Shown one piece after another: positions 7,036-14,428 of a DNA stretch of 14,473 bases. Made by a program: the position numbers and the translations under genes. The stretch comes from an uncultured Catenibacterium sp. (GTDB lineage: Bacteria; Bacillota_I; Bacilli_A; Erysipelotrichales; Coprobacillaceae): positions 1-14,473 of the forward strand of contig NZ_CAAFOM010000200.1 of NCBI RefSeq assembly GCF_900764565.1, written 5' to 3'. The notes beneath the pieces were generated by a model. That model saw only the letters and a list, made by a program, of their open reading frames with translations, ran no database searches and had not been told where the DNA came from. Each line of letters begins with the position of its first letter. Position 1 is the stretch's first letter.

Positions 7036-7056
7036 AAGAAGAGGAGGCGTATACAA

Positions 7057-8142
7057 ATGAGTAAGGATTACGGAGATATGTATCAATATATTCTGGAATC
7101 AAAAAAAGCGGTTAGAAATATTATTTCTAACCACGAAGAAATCTTTCATGATGCTGTAGAGTACTTCTTCGAAGGCAACTATGAGCAGATCTATGTGATA
7201 GGATCTGGTACATCTTATCATTCTGCATTAGCTGCCAAGAGATTAATGGAAAAAGTACTAAAGATGAAAGTATTTGCTTCATATCCTATTGTATTTAAGG
7301 ATGAACAGATTTTCAACAAGAAAACATTGGTTATGGGACTCTCTCATGCAGGTATGTCAGCTTCTACTATTGCTGGGCTAGATAAAGCTAAGGAATGTGG
7401 ATTCGGTACAATTGCGATGACTGCAGAAAGAGGCAGACCAGTAGAACATCATGGAGATGTTAAGTTGTATGTTGAAATCGGTGAAGAAAAAGCAGGGCCA
7501 AAAACAAAGGGGTATATTGGTTCTATTGTTACTTTTATGATTTTTGCATTAAAGGTAGCCTTAAAACAGGAAAAGATTACACAGGAAGAATTTGAAGATT
7601 ATCTAAATAGAATGCAGGCGGCTGCAGATGCAATTCCAGATATTGCGGAAGCTGCAAGCAACTGGTACTTAAACAATAAAGAAGATTTACTAAAGTGCCG
7701 CCGCTTATATGTTATTGGTTATGATAACTGTCTTGCTGATATGATGGAAGGTACATTAAAAATCTGTGAAGCAGTGAGATATAGTGTACAGGGATTCGAA
7801 TTAGAAGAATTCATGCATGGTATCTATCACTGTATTGATGAAAACACATATATGCTTTATGTATGTTCTAAAGGTCAGTACTACGACAGAATCTTACGTT
7901 TAAAACGTTACTTCGAGGAAGAAAGACATAGTCATAATTTCTTGATTACACATGAGGATACAAATAATCCTAAGGATTTAGTATTCCCATTTACAGATGA
8001 TGAAGAATTTGCAGTATTACAATACATTATTCCAATGCAGGTTCTTGCTAGAAAGCTTTCATTAGACTTGGGAATTGATTGTAATATTCCAAGTGACCCT
8101 CAGTTCCATTTCAAGATGAATAGTTATTTAAAAGAAGGATAG
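7057..8142 (+). CDS. SIS-domain sugar-phosphate isomerase/deglycase 1 (FrlB/GfrF-like)
   Basis: A 361-aa protein with two sugar isomerase (SIS) folds, as in the isomerase half of GlmS and in FrlB/Gfr deglycases. The first SIS phosphate-binding loop is GSGTSYHSA (49-57), with a second Ser/Thr cluster at SHAGMSAST (96-104). The second SIS domain starts near 216 (LYVIGYDN) and carries EEFMHGIY (250-257), where Glu and His of the isomerase-type active site are expected. It is first in an operon with a mannose-family PTS and a paralogous SIS gene at the end. In gfr-type operons such pairs split glucoselysine-6-P and fructoselysine-6-P into sugar phosphate and lysine. Which substrate this copy uses cannot be told, and other amino-sugar phosphates are possible. 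Confidence 0.8.
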   Translation: MSKDYGDMYQYILESKKAVRNIISNHEEIFHDAVEYFFEGNYEQIYVIGSGTSYHSALAAKRLMEKVLKMKVFASYPIVFKDEQIFNKKTLVMGLSHAGMSASTIAGLDKAKECGFGTIAMTAERGRPVEHHGDVKLYVEIGEEKAGPKTKGYIGSIVTFMIFALKVALKQEKITQEEFEDYLNRMQAAADAIPDIAEAASNWYLNNKEDLLKCRRLYVIGYDNCLADMMEGTLKICEAVRYSVQGFELEEFMHGIYHCIDENTYMLYVCSKGQYYDRILRLKRYFEEERHSHNFLITHEDTNNPKDLVFPFTDDEEFAVLQYIIPMQVLARKLSLDLGIDCNIPSDPQFHFKMNSYLKEG

Positions 8143-8151
8143 GTGATTTAC

Positions 8152-8589
8152 ATGACAAACATGATTCTCTTCTCACACGGAAAACTCGCAAATGGTGTAG
8201 CTGATTCCTGTCAGCTTATTATTGGCAGCCATCAATTCAAGACACTTAATGTTTTGCTTGATCAGCCAGTGCAGGAAATAGAAGACAGCCTTAATAATCT
8301 TATTGATTCCTTCGAAACTCAGGAACCTATTATTATCGTAACTGATATTCCAGGGGGAAGCACAACTCAGACTGCAATTAAGCAAATTGAAAAGAGAGAT
8401 AATATTTATGTAGTGACAGGTATGAATCTTGGTCTTGTCATGAGCTTATCTTTCTTAAATCTTACTTCAGATAAAGAAAATAACAGAAGAGTTATTAATG
8501 AAGCGATTGAAGAAACTAAAAACGGAATGTATCTCGTAGAAGATATGTTTAACACAATGGATGAAATCACTGATGATGGTGATTTATAA
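8152..8589 (+). CDS. PTS mannose-family EIIA component
   Basis: A 145-aa cytoplasmic phosphocarrier of the mannose/fructose/sorbose PTS family. It begins MTNMILFSHGKLANGV; His9 in SHG is the residue phosphorylated by HPr. VTDIPGGSTTQTA and VTGMNLGLVMSL are the usual later family motifs. The ATG at 8152 is preferred over a GTG at 8143, because AGGTG at 8141-8145 then works as the ribosome binding site and the protein starts as the family does. It lies 9 bases after the SIS gene, with the ribosome binding site overlapping that stop codon, so translation is probably coupled. Confidence 0.92.
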   Translation: MTNMILFSHGKLANGVADSCQLIIGSHQFKTLNVLLDQPVQEIEDSLNNLIDSFETQEPIIIVTDIPGGSTTQTAIKQIEKRDNIYVVTGMNLGLVMSLSFLNLTSDKENNRRVINEAIEETKNGMYLVEDMFNTMDEITDDGDL

Positions 8590-8603
8590 AGGAGGATATG
8601 ACA

Positions 8604-9092
8604 ATGATTCAGGTATTAAGAGTAGATGACAGATTATTACATGGACAGGTAGCAGTAGCTTGGACACGTCATTATAAGGTAGACGTAATCTTAGTTGCAA
8701 ATGATCATCTTATTACAGATAAGAATATGCAGGTTGCATTTAAACTTGCAACTCCTGCAGGTGTAACACTTTCAATGAAATCTTTACAGGGTGCTGTGAA
8801 TGTTATTAATAATCCTAAACATGCATCAAGAAGAATTCTTGTTATTACTAAAGACTTAGATGATGCTAAGTTTGTCTGTGAAAAAACAGGTACAGAAATC
8901 AAAGATATCCTTCTTGGTGGTTTAAGAAATGGTGAAGGAAAGAAAAATATTGAAATGAACTCATATATGAGTGCACATGATATTGAAGTCATGGATGAAC
9001 TTGAAAATGATGGCTTCCATGTATTCATGCAGGCAGTTCCTACATCAAAAGCATTAAGTACTGAAGAAATTAGAAGAAACTTTAACAAATAG
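8604..9092 (+). CDS. PTS mannose-family EIIB component
   Basis: A 162-aa protein with the EIIB signature at its start: VLRVDDRLLHGQVAVAW, with phosphoryl-accepting His13. It takes phosphate from EIIA His9 and gives it to the incoming sugar at EIIC/EIID. The ATG at 8604 is chosen because AGGAGG (8590-8595) is 8 bases away; the ATG at 8598 would be only 2 bases from it. EIIA and EIIB are separate genes here, not fused as in E. coli ManX. Confidence 0.93.
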   Translation: MIQVLRVDDRLLHGQVAVAWTRHYKVDVILVANDHLITDKNMQVAFKLATPAGVTLSMKSLQGAVNVINNPKHASRRILVITKDLDDAKFVCEKTGTEIKDILLGGLRNGEGKKNIEMNSYMSAHDIEVMDELENDGFHVFMQAVPTSKALSTEEIRRNFNK

Positions 9093-9106
9093 AAAGGGGT
9101 AACCTT

Positions 9107-9904
9107 ATGAGTATAGTACAGGCATTACTACTTGGTTTACTAGGTGGTATTGGAATTTGGGATAGTAGAGTTGGTGGAATGTGGATGATTGACCGTCCAT
9201 TAGTATTAGGTCCACTAGTAGGTTTGATCTTAGGTGATTTTACAACAGGTATTATTGTTGGTGGTTCATTAGAATTAATCATGATGGGTGTTGTAGGTAT
9301 TGGTTCTGCTACACCTCCAGACACTGTATCAGGTACAATCTTAGCAACAGCATTTGCGATTGTTTCTAAATTAGATGTTTCTGCAGCAGTTGCACTTGCA
9401 TTACCAATCGCTTCTTTAGGACAGGTTGTTGGTATTCTTGTTAGAACAGCAAACGGCTTCTTTGTACATATGGCTGATAAAGCAGCAGAAGAAGCAGACT
9501 TTGGTGGTATTGACAGAGCTTTATGGGGTGGGGCATTCCTATTCTTTATTGCTTACTTCTTATTAGTGTTCTTAGGTGCATACTTAGGTTCATCTGTAAT
9601 CAGTGCATTTGTAAAGATGATTCCAAAGTTTGTAACAAATGGTTTAAATGCAGCAAGTGGTATGCTTCCTGCACTAGGTATCGCAATTCTTATGCAGTTA
9701 TTATTTGATAAGAAGAATGCAGCATTCTTCTTCATTGGATGGGCTTTAACAGCTTTACTTTCAGTGAACACTGTAGGTACTGCTGTTATTGGTACAGCTA
9801 TCGCATATACAATTTATCAGTATACAATCTCAAATAGAAAAAATAATGTGGCTGTTGCAGTTGAAACAGATGAATTATCTGATGATCTAGGAGGCGAATT
9901 ATAA
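9107..9904 (+). CDS. PTS mannose-family EIIC membrane component
   Basis: A 265-aa integral membrane permease subunit of usual length. The signature GGSLELIMMGVVGIGSATPP (52-71) is typical of EIIC of this family and helps form the sugar site. Several hydrophobic segments follow (for example near 95-112, 150-166 and 190-235). AAAGGGG (9093-9099) lies 7 bases before the ATG. The stop codon overlaps the start of EIID by one base (TAATG). Confidence 0.94.
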   Translation: MSIVQALLLGLLGGIGIWDSRVGGMWMIDRPLVLGPLVGLILGDFTTGIIVGGSLELIMMGVVGIGSATPPDTVSGTILATAFAIVSKLDVSAAVALALPIASLGQVVGILVRTANGFFVHMADKAAEEADFGGIDRALWGGAFLFFIAYFLLVFLGAYLGSSVISAFVKMIPKFVTNGLNAASGMLPALGIAILMQLLFDKKNAAFFFIGWALTALLSVNTVGTAVIGTAIAYTIYQYTISNRKNNVAVAVETDELSDDLGGEL

Positions 9905-10743
9905 TGGAAAACAAAGAAGTAAACACTCAGGATACAGTAATGACACCTGACGTGTATAAGAAAACATTCTGGCGTACATTCCCATTACAGGCTTGTTTCT
10001 GTTTTGAAAGAATGCAGAACGTAGGTTTTGCATATATGATGGTTCCAGCTTTAAAGAAGCTTTATACAGATAAGAAAGATATTTCAGATGCTTTAAAGAG
10101 ACATTTAGCTATCTTTAATACAACTCCTGCAGTTGTTAGCTTTATTGCAGGTGCTTCTATCGCAATGGAAGAAAAGTTCAAAAAAGCAAAAGATAATGGT
10201 GAAGAAGTAGATGAAGAATCAATCAACGCTGTTAAGACTGCTTTAATGGGTCCTCTTGCAGGTATTGGTGATTCATTCTTCTGGGGAACATTCAGAATCA
10301 TTGGTGCTGGTATTGGTACAAGTTTAGCAGCTAAGGGAAGTATTTTAGGTGCTATTCTATTCTTGCTTATCTACAACATTCCTCATCTTCTTGTTCGTTA
10401 TTATGGACTAAAGATGGGTTATAAGAGTGGTGTTGGCTTCTTAGCAAGCATGAATGAAGGTGGCGTAGTTGCAGTATTAACTGAAGTAGCTAAAGTACTT
10501 GGCTTACTTGTAGTTGGTTCTATGTGTGCATCTATGGTCTCTATCTCTACTCCATTCGTATTCCATTTAAATGGTACAAAGATCGTATTACAGGAAATCT
10601 TTGATGGTATTATTAAAGGCTTCTTACCTTTAGGATTTACTTTTGTTGTTTATGCTTTATTAGAGAAAGGAATGAAGAGTACAACTTTACTTTGGGGTAT
10701 CTTAATTCTTGGTATTGTCTGCTCTTTCTTTGGTATTTTATAA
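9904..10743 (+). CDS. PTS mannose-family EIID membrane component
   Basis: A 279-aa protein with the EIID N-terminal block FWRTFPLQACFCFERMQN and the signature LMGPLAGIGDSFFWGT (114-129). The N-terminal half is largely cytoplasmic or amphipathic and the C-terminal part ends in membrane segments (about 190-210, 235-250, 262-279). It forms the sugar channel with EIIC. AGGAGG sits within the last codons of EIIC, and the one-base overlap of stop and start indicates coupled translation. Confidence 0.94.
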   Translation: MENKEVNTQDTVMTPDVYKKTFWRTFPLQACFCFERMQNVGFAYMMVPALKKLYTDKKDISDALKRHLAIFNTTPAVVSFIAGASIAMEEKFKKAKDNGEEVDEESINAVKTALMGPLAGIGDSFFWGTFRIIGAGIGTSLAAKGSILGAILFLLIYNIPHLLVRYYGLKMGYKSGVGFLASMNEGGVVAVLTEVAKVLGLLVVGSMCASMVSISTPFVFHLNGTKIVLQEIFDGIIKGFLPLGFTFVVYALLEKGMKSTTLLWGILILGIVCSFFGIL

Positions 10744-10744
10744 A

Positions 10745-11857
10745 ATGGCTTCAAATATGTATAGTTATATATGTGAAACACCAGAAGTGTTAACACATAT
10801 TATTGATAACAGAAAAGAAATTACTCGTGAATTCGTAGAAGAATTCAAAGATAAGGATATTGAACAGATCTATGTTATTGGATCAGGTACTTCATATCAT
10901 GCAGGACTTTCAGCTAAGAACTACTTAGAAGAAGTATTAAACATGAAAGTATTCTGTATGTATCCTACACAGTTCCATAGAAGTGAAAAGGTCTTTAATA
11001 AGAAGACTCTTGTTATTGGTATGTCACAGGGTGGACAGAGCTTATCTACTGTAGAAGGTTTAGATGCCGCAACAGCACAGGGACTCTATACTGCAGCAGT
11101 ATCAGAAAACCCTACAGCACTTGTATTTGATCATGCAGCAACAAAGACAAGAATTGAAGTAGGAAATGAAAAGTGTGGTGCCAAGACTAAAGGTTATGCA
11201 GGTACTACTGTTACTTTAATGATGATGCTTTCAGAATGGGCTATTGCGAAAGGTATTCTTTCTGAAGAATCATTTGAAGGTTATAAAGAAAGAATGTTTA
11301 AGGTTATTGGCAATATGCCTAACATCGTAGATGCAGCAACAGAGTGGTATGGAAGAATTAAAGATGAATTCTTACCAGCTAAAAGAATTATTGTGGTAGG
11401 CTATGATGGAAACTATGCTGATGTATTAGAAGGTGCATTAAAAGTACTTGAAACTGTAAGACAGGGTGTAACAGGCTATGATATTGAAGAATTCTTCCAT
11501 GGCATTTATAACTCTATCACTGAAAGTGCGCATATCTTCTATTTAGGTTCTAAAGGTGACTATAAACCTCGTACTTTAAAGCTTATTGAAATCCTTGAAG
11601 AATGGACACCACATAACTACTTAATCGCTTCACCAGAAGGTGTAGATACACCAACTGATAAGGATTGTATTGTTCCATTCACAGAAGATCCTCTCTTCTC
11701 TCCATGGGAATATATTATTCCAATGCAGGTATTAGCATGTCTTGCACCTCAGGATTTAGGTATCAATCCAGATATTCCAAAAGATCCTCAGTTCCATGCA
11801 CGTATTGGCAGTAAAAAACTAGATGGTGTCAGAGACGCATATAAACATGAAAAATAA
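10745..11857 (+). CDS. SIS-domain sugar-phosphate isomerase/deglycase 2 (paralogue)
   Basis: A 370-aa double-SIS protein clearly paralogous to the first gene of the operon. Shared parts include YVIGSGTSYH (43-52), FNKKTLVIGMS, GAKTKGYAGT, VVGYDGNYADVLEG and EEFFHGIY with the likely active-site Glu and His. Ligand-facing segments differ: SQGGQSLST in place of SHAGMSAST, and a different SENPTALVFDHA stretch, so the two probably act on different substrates. In gfr operons one enzyme handles the glucose-derived and the other the fructose-derived lysine adduct. ATG 10745 lies one base after the EIID stop and aligns with the start of the paralogue. There is no clear ribosome binding site, and an ATG at 10757 is an alternative. 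Coupling to EIID translation is likely. Confidence 0.8.
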   Translation: MASNMYSYICETPEVLTHIIDNRKEITREFVEEFKDKDIEQIYVIGSGTSYHAGLSAKNYLEEVLNMKVFCMYPTQFHRSEKVFNKKTLVIGMSQGGQSLSTVEGLDAATAQGLYTAAVSENPTALVFDHAATKTRIEVGNEKCGAKTKGYAGTTVTLMMMLSEWAIAKGILSEESFEGYKERMFKVIGNMPNIVDAATEWYGRIKDEFLPAKRIIVVGYDGNYADVLEGALKVLETVRQGVTGYDIEEFFHGIYNSITESAHIFYLGSKGDYKPRTLKLIEILEEWTPHNYLIASPEGVDTPTDKDCIVPFTEDPLFSPWEYIIPMQVLACLAPQDLGINPDIPKDPQFHARIGSKKLDGVRDAYKHEK

Positions 11858-11863
11858 AAAGAA

Positions 11864-11914
11864 GCTGTAACGAATAGATAGTATTTCTACTACCTTGAGC
11901 GTTACAGCTCTTTT
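11864..11914 (+). terminator. Terminator of SIS-PTS operon
   Basis: AGCTGTAACG (11864-11873 region) pairs with CGTTACAGCT (11900-11909), then CTTTT. The 27-base loop contains a smaller TAGTA/TACTA hairpin, so the structure is branched. It lies right after the last SIS stop codon. Confidence 0.75.
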
Positions 11915-11931
11915 ATATCAGACAGAAAGTG

Positions 11932-11966
11932 ATTCACTGTTGTATGTCAGTGAATGCATCTTTTTT
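11932..11966 (+). terminator. Possible second hairpin with T-run
   Basis: ATTCACTG (11932-11939) pairs with CAGTGAAT (11948-11955) over an 8-base loop. Six T follow at 11961-11966, but five unpaired bases separate stem and T-run, so as a terminator it is weak. It may be a backup terminator or the end of an unannotated small RNA. Confidence 0.35.
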
Positions 11967-12031
11967 GAAAAGGAATATTAAGATCTAGTAGTGATGTATG
12001 GTGGTATGTTTTTGTACTAGAACCAATGCAT

Positions 12032-12070
12032 CATAAAAGGCGAACTTTACTTCGGGGTTCGCCTTTTATG
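12032..12070 (-). terminator. Terminator of GntR gene (probably bidirectional)
   Basis: A perfect 14-bp stem (12032-12045 with 12057-12070) with an 11-base loop. Stem ends are A-rich on one side and T-rich on the other (AAAAGGCGAAC/GTTCGCCTTTT), so it can stop transcription from both the GntR gene and the convergent PTS operon. Confidence 0.8.
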
Positions 12071-12095
12071 TTCTTCTGAAACTATAATGAGTTAT

Positions 12096-12818
12096 TTACT
12101 CATCGAATACAGTTTTAAGACTGTATGTATATTGATCTCCTCTGTAGTAAGTAGAAATATACTCAAAAGGACGTCCATCAGATAAATAGGTGACATGTTC
12201 ACTCTTGAATAACGCAACTTGATCTACCTGCAATAGTTCTTTCTGTTTATCAGTAGGGAGCACTGCAGAATATTCTGCATCAATACCATCAATACTATAT
12301 CCAAGCTTATTAATATACTTATATAATGAACCTTCTAATATCTGTATATCTATAGTAGGGATAATAGAAGCAGATAAATAAGTATAGCTGATAGCAATAG
12401 GGACATCATCACCAGTTCTGACACGGACAAAGTAATGGATAAAATCATCGTCCTTCAGTTTAAGTGCGTGTTTAACGTGAGGGACTTCTTTACCTCTTAC
12501 TAGCTTATACTCGATAAGTTTAGAACCTGGAACTTTACCAGTTGCAATCATATCATCTGAGAAACTGCCATTAGTACCTAATTGTAGGTTTTTAATGACA
12601 CGGTGCTCTTTCACAAATGATCCTTTACCTGCAATACGTTCGATGAGGTTCTTTTCACATAATCTAGAAATTGCTTTGTTGACTGTCATGCGAGATGTAC
12701 TATAAAGTTCACATAATTCTTTTTCTGTAGGAATCTGATCTCCTGATTTTAACGTTTCGTCCTTAATCTGATTTTCGATATCGGACATGATCTTCATATA
12801 AATTGGTTGTTTTGCCAT
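12096..12818 (-). CDS. GntR-family regulator with UTRA domain (HutC/FrlR-like)
   Basis: A 240-aa one-component regulator. Residues about 1-70 form the GntR winged helix (LKSGDQIPTEKELCELY, SRMTVNKAISRL, then IERIAGKGSFV). Residues about 85-232 form the UTRA effector-binding domain (ISYTYLSASIIP, LEGSLYKYI, RPFEYISTYYRGDQY). The start at 12818 is chosen because GAGG lies 5 bases upstream and MAKQPIYMKIM begins like other family members; an earlier in-frame ATG at 12860 lacks a site. It is convergent with the SIS-PTS operon and is the best candidate to bind its TGTATATACA operators, released by a sugar-phosphate or amino-sugar effector. FrlR, the known fructosamine regulator in Bacillus, is of the same class. 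Confidence 0.9.
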   Translation of the reverse strand: MAKQPIYMKIMSDIENQIKDETLKSGDQIPTEKELCELYSTSRMTVNKAISRLCEKNLIERIAGKGSFVKEHRVIKNLQLGTNGSFSDDMIATGKVPGSKLIEYKLVRGKEVPHVKHALKLKDDDFIHYFVRVRTGDDVPIAISYTYLSASIIPTIDIQILEGSLYKYINKLGYSIDGIDAEYSAVLPTDKQKELLQVDQVALFKSEHVTYLSDGRPFEYISTYYRGDQYTYSLKTVFDE

Positions 12819-12903
12819 AATAACCTCACATTCCTTTCCGCCTGCAGCTCCAAGGCACACATAGTAATGAATAACTCTTGTTTGTGCAGGTATCTTATTT
12901 TAT

Positions 12904-12932
12904 ATTTTAATTGAAGGAGTCTTACACTACAA
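12904..12932 (-). promoter_or_regulatory. Putative GntR gene promoter
   Basis: On the minus strand TTGTAG (12927-12932), a 17-bp spacer and TAAAAT (12904-12909) form a plausible promoter about 85 bp before the GntR start. An alternative -10 TATAAA overlaps just downstream. No TGTATATACA site is present, so autoregulation through that motif is not supported. The left end of the IS110 element must lie beyond this promoter if the gene is still expressed from it. Confidence 0.4.
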
Positions 12933-12958
12933 AGCACGGCGAGGTGAGTTGTAGATTC

Positions 12959-12989
12959 TTGCAACTCGTTCAAGTCAAAACAGTATAAT
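12959..12989 (+). promoter_or_regulatory. Putative promoter in IS110 left flank
   Basis: TTGCAA (12959-12964), a 19-bp spacer and a perfect TATAAT (12984-12989) point towards the transposase. A start near 12996 would give a leader of about 140 bases before the transposase ATG, room for a non-coding RNA. Confidence 0.45.
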
Positions 12990-12995
12990 AACCAG

Positions 12996-13120
12996 TGCAA
13001 GGCTGATCTTTTCAAGCACACATGAGTATGTCTTTTAAGTCTGCAGATTAATCATTGACTTGAGTTTAATCTTTTAGTGTTGATCAGTCAGTCACTGAGC
13101 TCCTTCTCTATATTCTTATG
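12996..13120 (+). ncRNA. Candidate IS110 bridge RNA region
   Basis: The stretch between the TATAAT and the transposase ribosome binding site has no credible ORF but several paired elements. AGATTAA (13045-13051) pairs with TTAATCT (13066-13072) around a 14-base loop. TCAGT (13084-13088) pairs with ACTGA (13094-13098). A weak GTGC/GCAC pair lies earlier. IS110-group elements are known to encode a bridge RNA in the left non-coding end, with internal loops that pair with target and donor DNA. Position and size fit; guide pairing was not tested because the element ends are unknown. Confidence 0.35.
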
Positions 13121-13135
13121 AGGAGGCTTTTGTTT

Positions 13136-14428
13136 ATGGAAATTGTTTACCCTAGATCTTGTGGTGTCGACGTGCACAAATCTTTCATTGTTGCTGTTAT
13201 CTGCATCTCTGAATCCGTCAAACCCAAGTACATTAAAAAAAGATTCTCAACCTTCAATAACCAGCTCATTCAATTCAGGGATTGGCTTATTGAAAACAAC
13301 TGTCAAAATGTATGCATGGAATCAACCGGCAAGTACTATATCCCTGTATACAATGCATTAGAAGGCTATATCTCTAATGTCGTTGTTGCCAATCCTAAAT
13401 GGGTCAAGGCTATCAAAGGTGAGAAGGATGACAATAAGGATGCCAAATGGATTGCCGACCTCTTTAAATTCGGTATTGTCAGATCCAGCTATATCCCTGA
13501 AAAGGATATCCGCGTCCTCAGGGAATTTACCCGCTATCAGTATAAACTTGTCAATATGCGTTCTTCTGAAAAGAATCGTTTCCAAAATGCTTTGACTACT
13601 GGAAACTGTAAGCTTGATATTGTTTTTAGTGATATCTTTGGTAAATCTGCTTCCGCTATTGTCGATACTATTTTATCAAATGATCCATATACAAGTGAAG
13701 ATATTCTTTCTAAAGTTCATGCCAGATGCAAAGCATCTCATGAAGATATCCTAAGTGCTGTTGATGGTATTCAGCTAACTCAGTTTCAAAAGGCTAGAAT
13801 TCGAATCGTTCAGAAACATATGGAATATCTGGATTCTCTTCTTGGTGAAATACAGCACCATATCGACTTGATGGTTGCCAACTACGAAGAATATATACAG
13901 ATTCTTTGTACAATACCAGGAATCAATAGAAAATCTGCTATTACCATTATCTCTGAAATCGGCACCGATATGTCTCAATGGTCCTCTCATCGCAAACTTG
14001 CTGCATGGACTGGATTAGCTCCTGGATGTAATGAATCAGCCGGCAAAAAGAAATCGGTTAAGATTTCAAAAGCTGGTGTTTATCTTAAGCCTTGTCTTGT
14101 TCAGGTTGCATATGCTGCCGTAAAAGATAAGAACTGCGATTACTATGCAACCAAATTTAAAAAGATATCTAAAAGACGCGGTAAGAAGCGAGCTATCATT
14201 GCGATTGCAAGAAAAATACTTATTGCTGTCTATCACCTTTTAAAAACCGGTGAAGTATTTAACCCAACAGACATGGCAGATATTGAAACAACAAAGAAGC
14301 AGCGAATCGAATACGTTAAAAATAATTTACGAAATGCCTTCAATCAGCTCAGTCGCACCGGCTTATCTGAAGCAGAGATTCTACAACTCATCAGAAAAGA
14401 ATCTACGAACTCACCTCAAATAGAATAG
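13136..14428 (+). CDS. IS110-family transposase (DEDD/RuvC-like recombinase)
   Basis: A 430-aa apparently intact recombinase. The N-terminal RuvC-like domain has Asp12 (GVDVHK), Glu62 (CMESTGKYY) and Asp99/Asp102 (KDDNKDAKWIADL), matching the DEDD set. A helical middle part spans about 120-250. The C-terminal Transposase_20 domain starts around 258 (CTIPGINRKSAITIISEIG, then WTGLAPGCNESAGKKKS). The serine in NESAGK (about 301) is the likely nucleophile of this family. ATG 13136 is preferred over the one at 13118, because AGGAGG (13121-13126) lies between them, 9 bases before it. Confidence 0.93.
   Translation: MEIVYPRSCGVDVHKSFIVAVICISESVKPKYIKKRFSTFNNQLIQFRDWLIENNCQNVCMESTGKYYIPVYNALEGYISNVVVANPKWVKAIKGEKDDNKDAKWIADLFKFGIVRSSYIPEKDIRVLREFTRYQYKLVNMRSSEKNRFQNALTTGNCKLDIVFSDIFGKSASAIVDTILSNDPYTSEDILSKVHARCKASHEDILSAVDGIQLTQFQKARIRIVQKHMEYLDSLLGEIQHHIDLMVANYEEYIQILCTIPGINRKSAITIISEIGTDMSQWSSHRKLAAWTGLAPGCNESAGKKKSVKISKAGVYLKPCLVQVAYAAVKDKNCDYYATKFKKISKRRGKKRAIIAIARKILIAVYHLLKTGEVFNPTDMADIETTKKQRIEYVKNNLRNAFNQLSRTGLSEAEILQLIRKESTNSPQIE

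Noticed and set aside
8705..9088. 127-aa open frame on the minus strand inside the EIIB gene
   Set aside because: It lies wholly over a well-recognised EIIB gene, has no ribosome binding site and no recognisable motif; it is a mirror of the coding strand.
12841..12890. CCTGCA/TGCAGG inverted repeat considered as an IS terminal repeat
   Set aside because: Only 6 bp, both arms lie in the GntR leader, and IS110 elements normally lack such terminal repeats; no copy was found near the right end.
12794..13021. 75-aa minus-strand frame over the GntR start and upstream region
   Set aside because: It overlaps the GntR N-terminus in another frame, crosses the likely GntR promoter and has no recognisable features.
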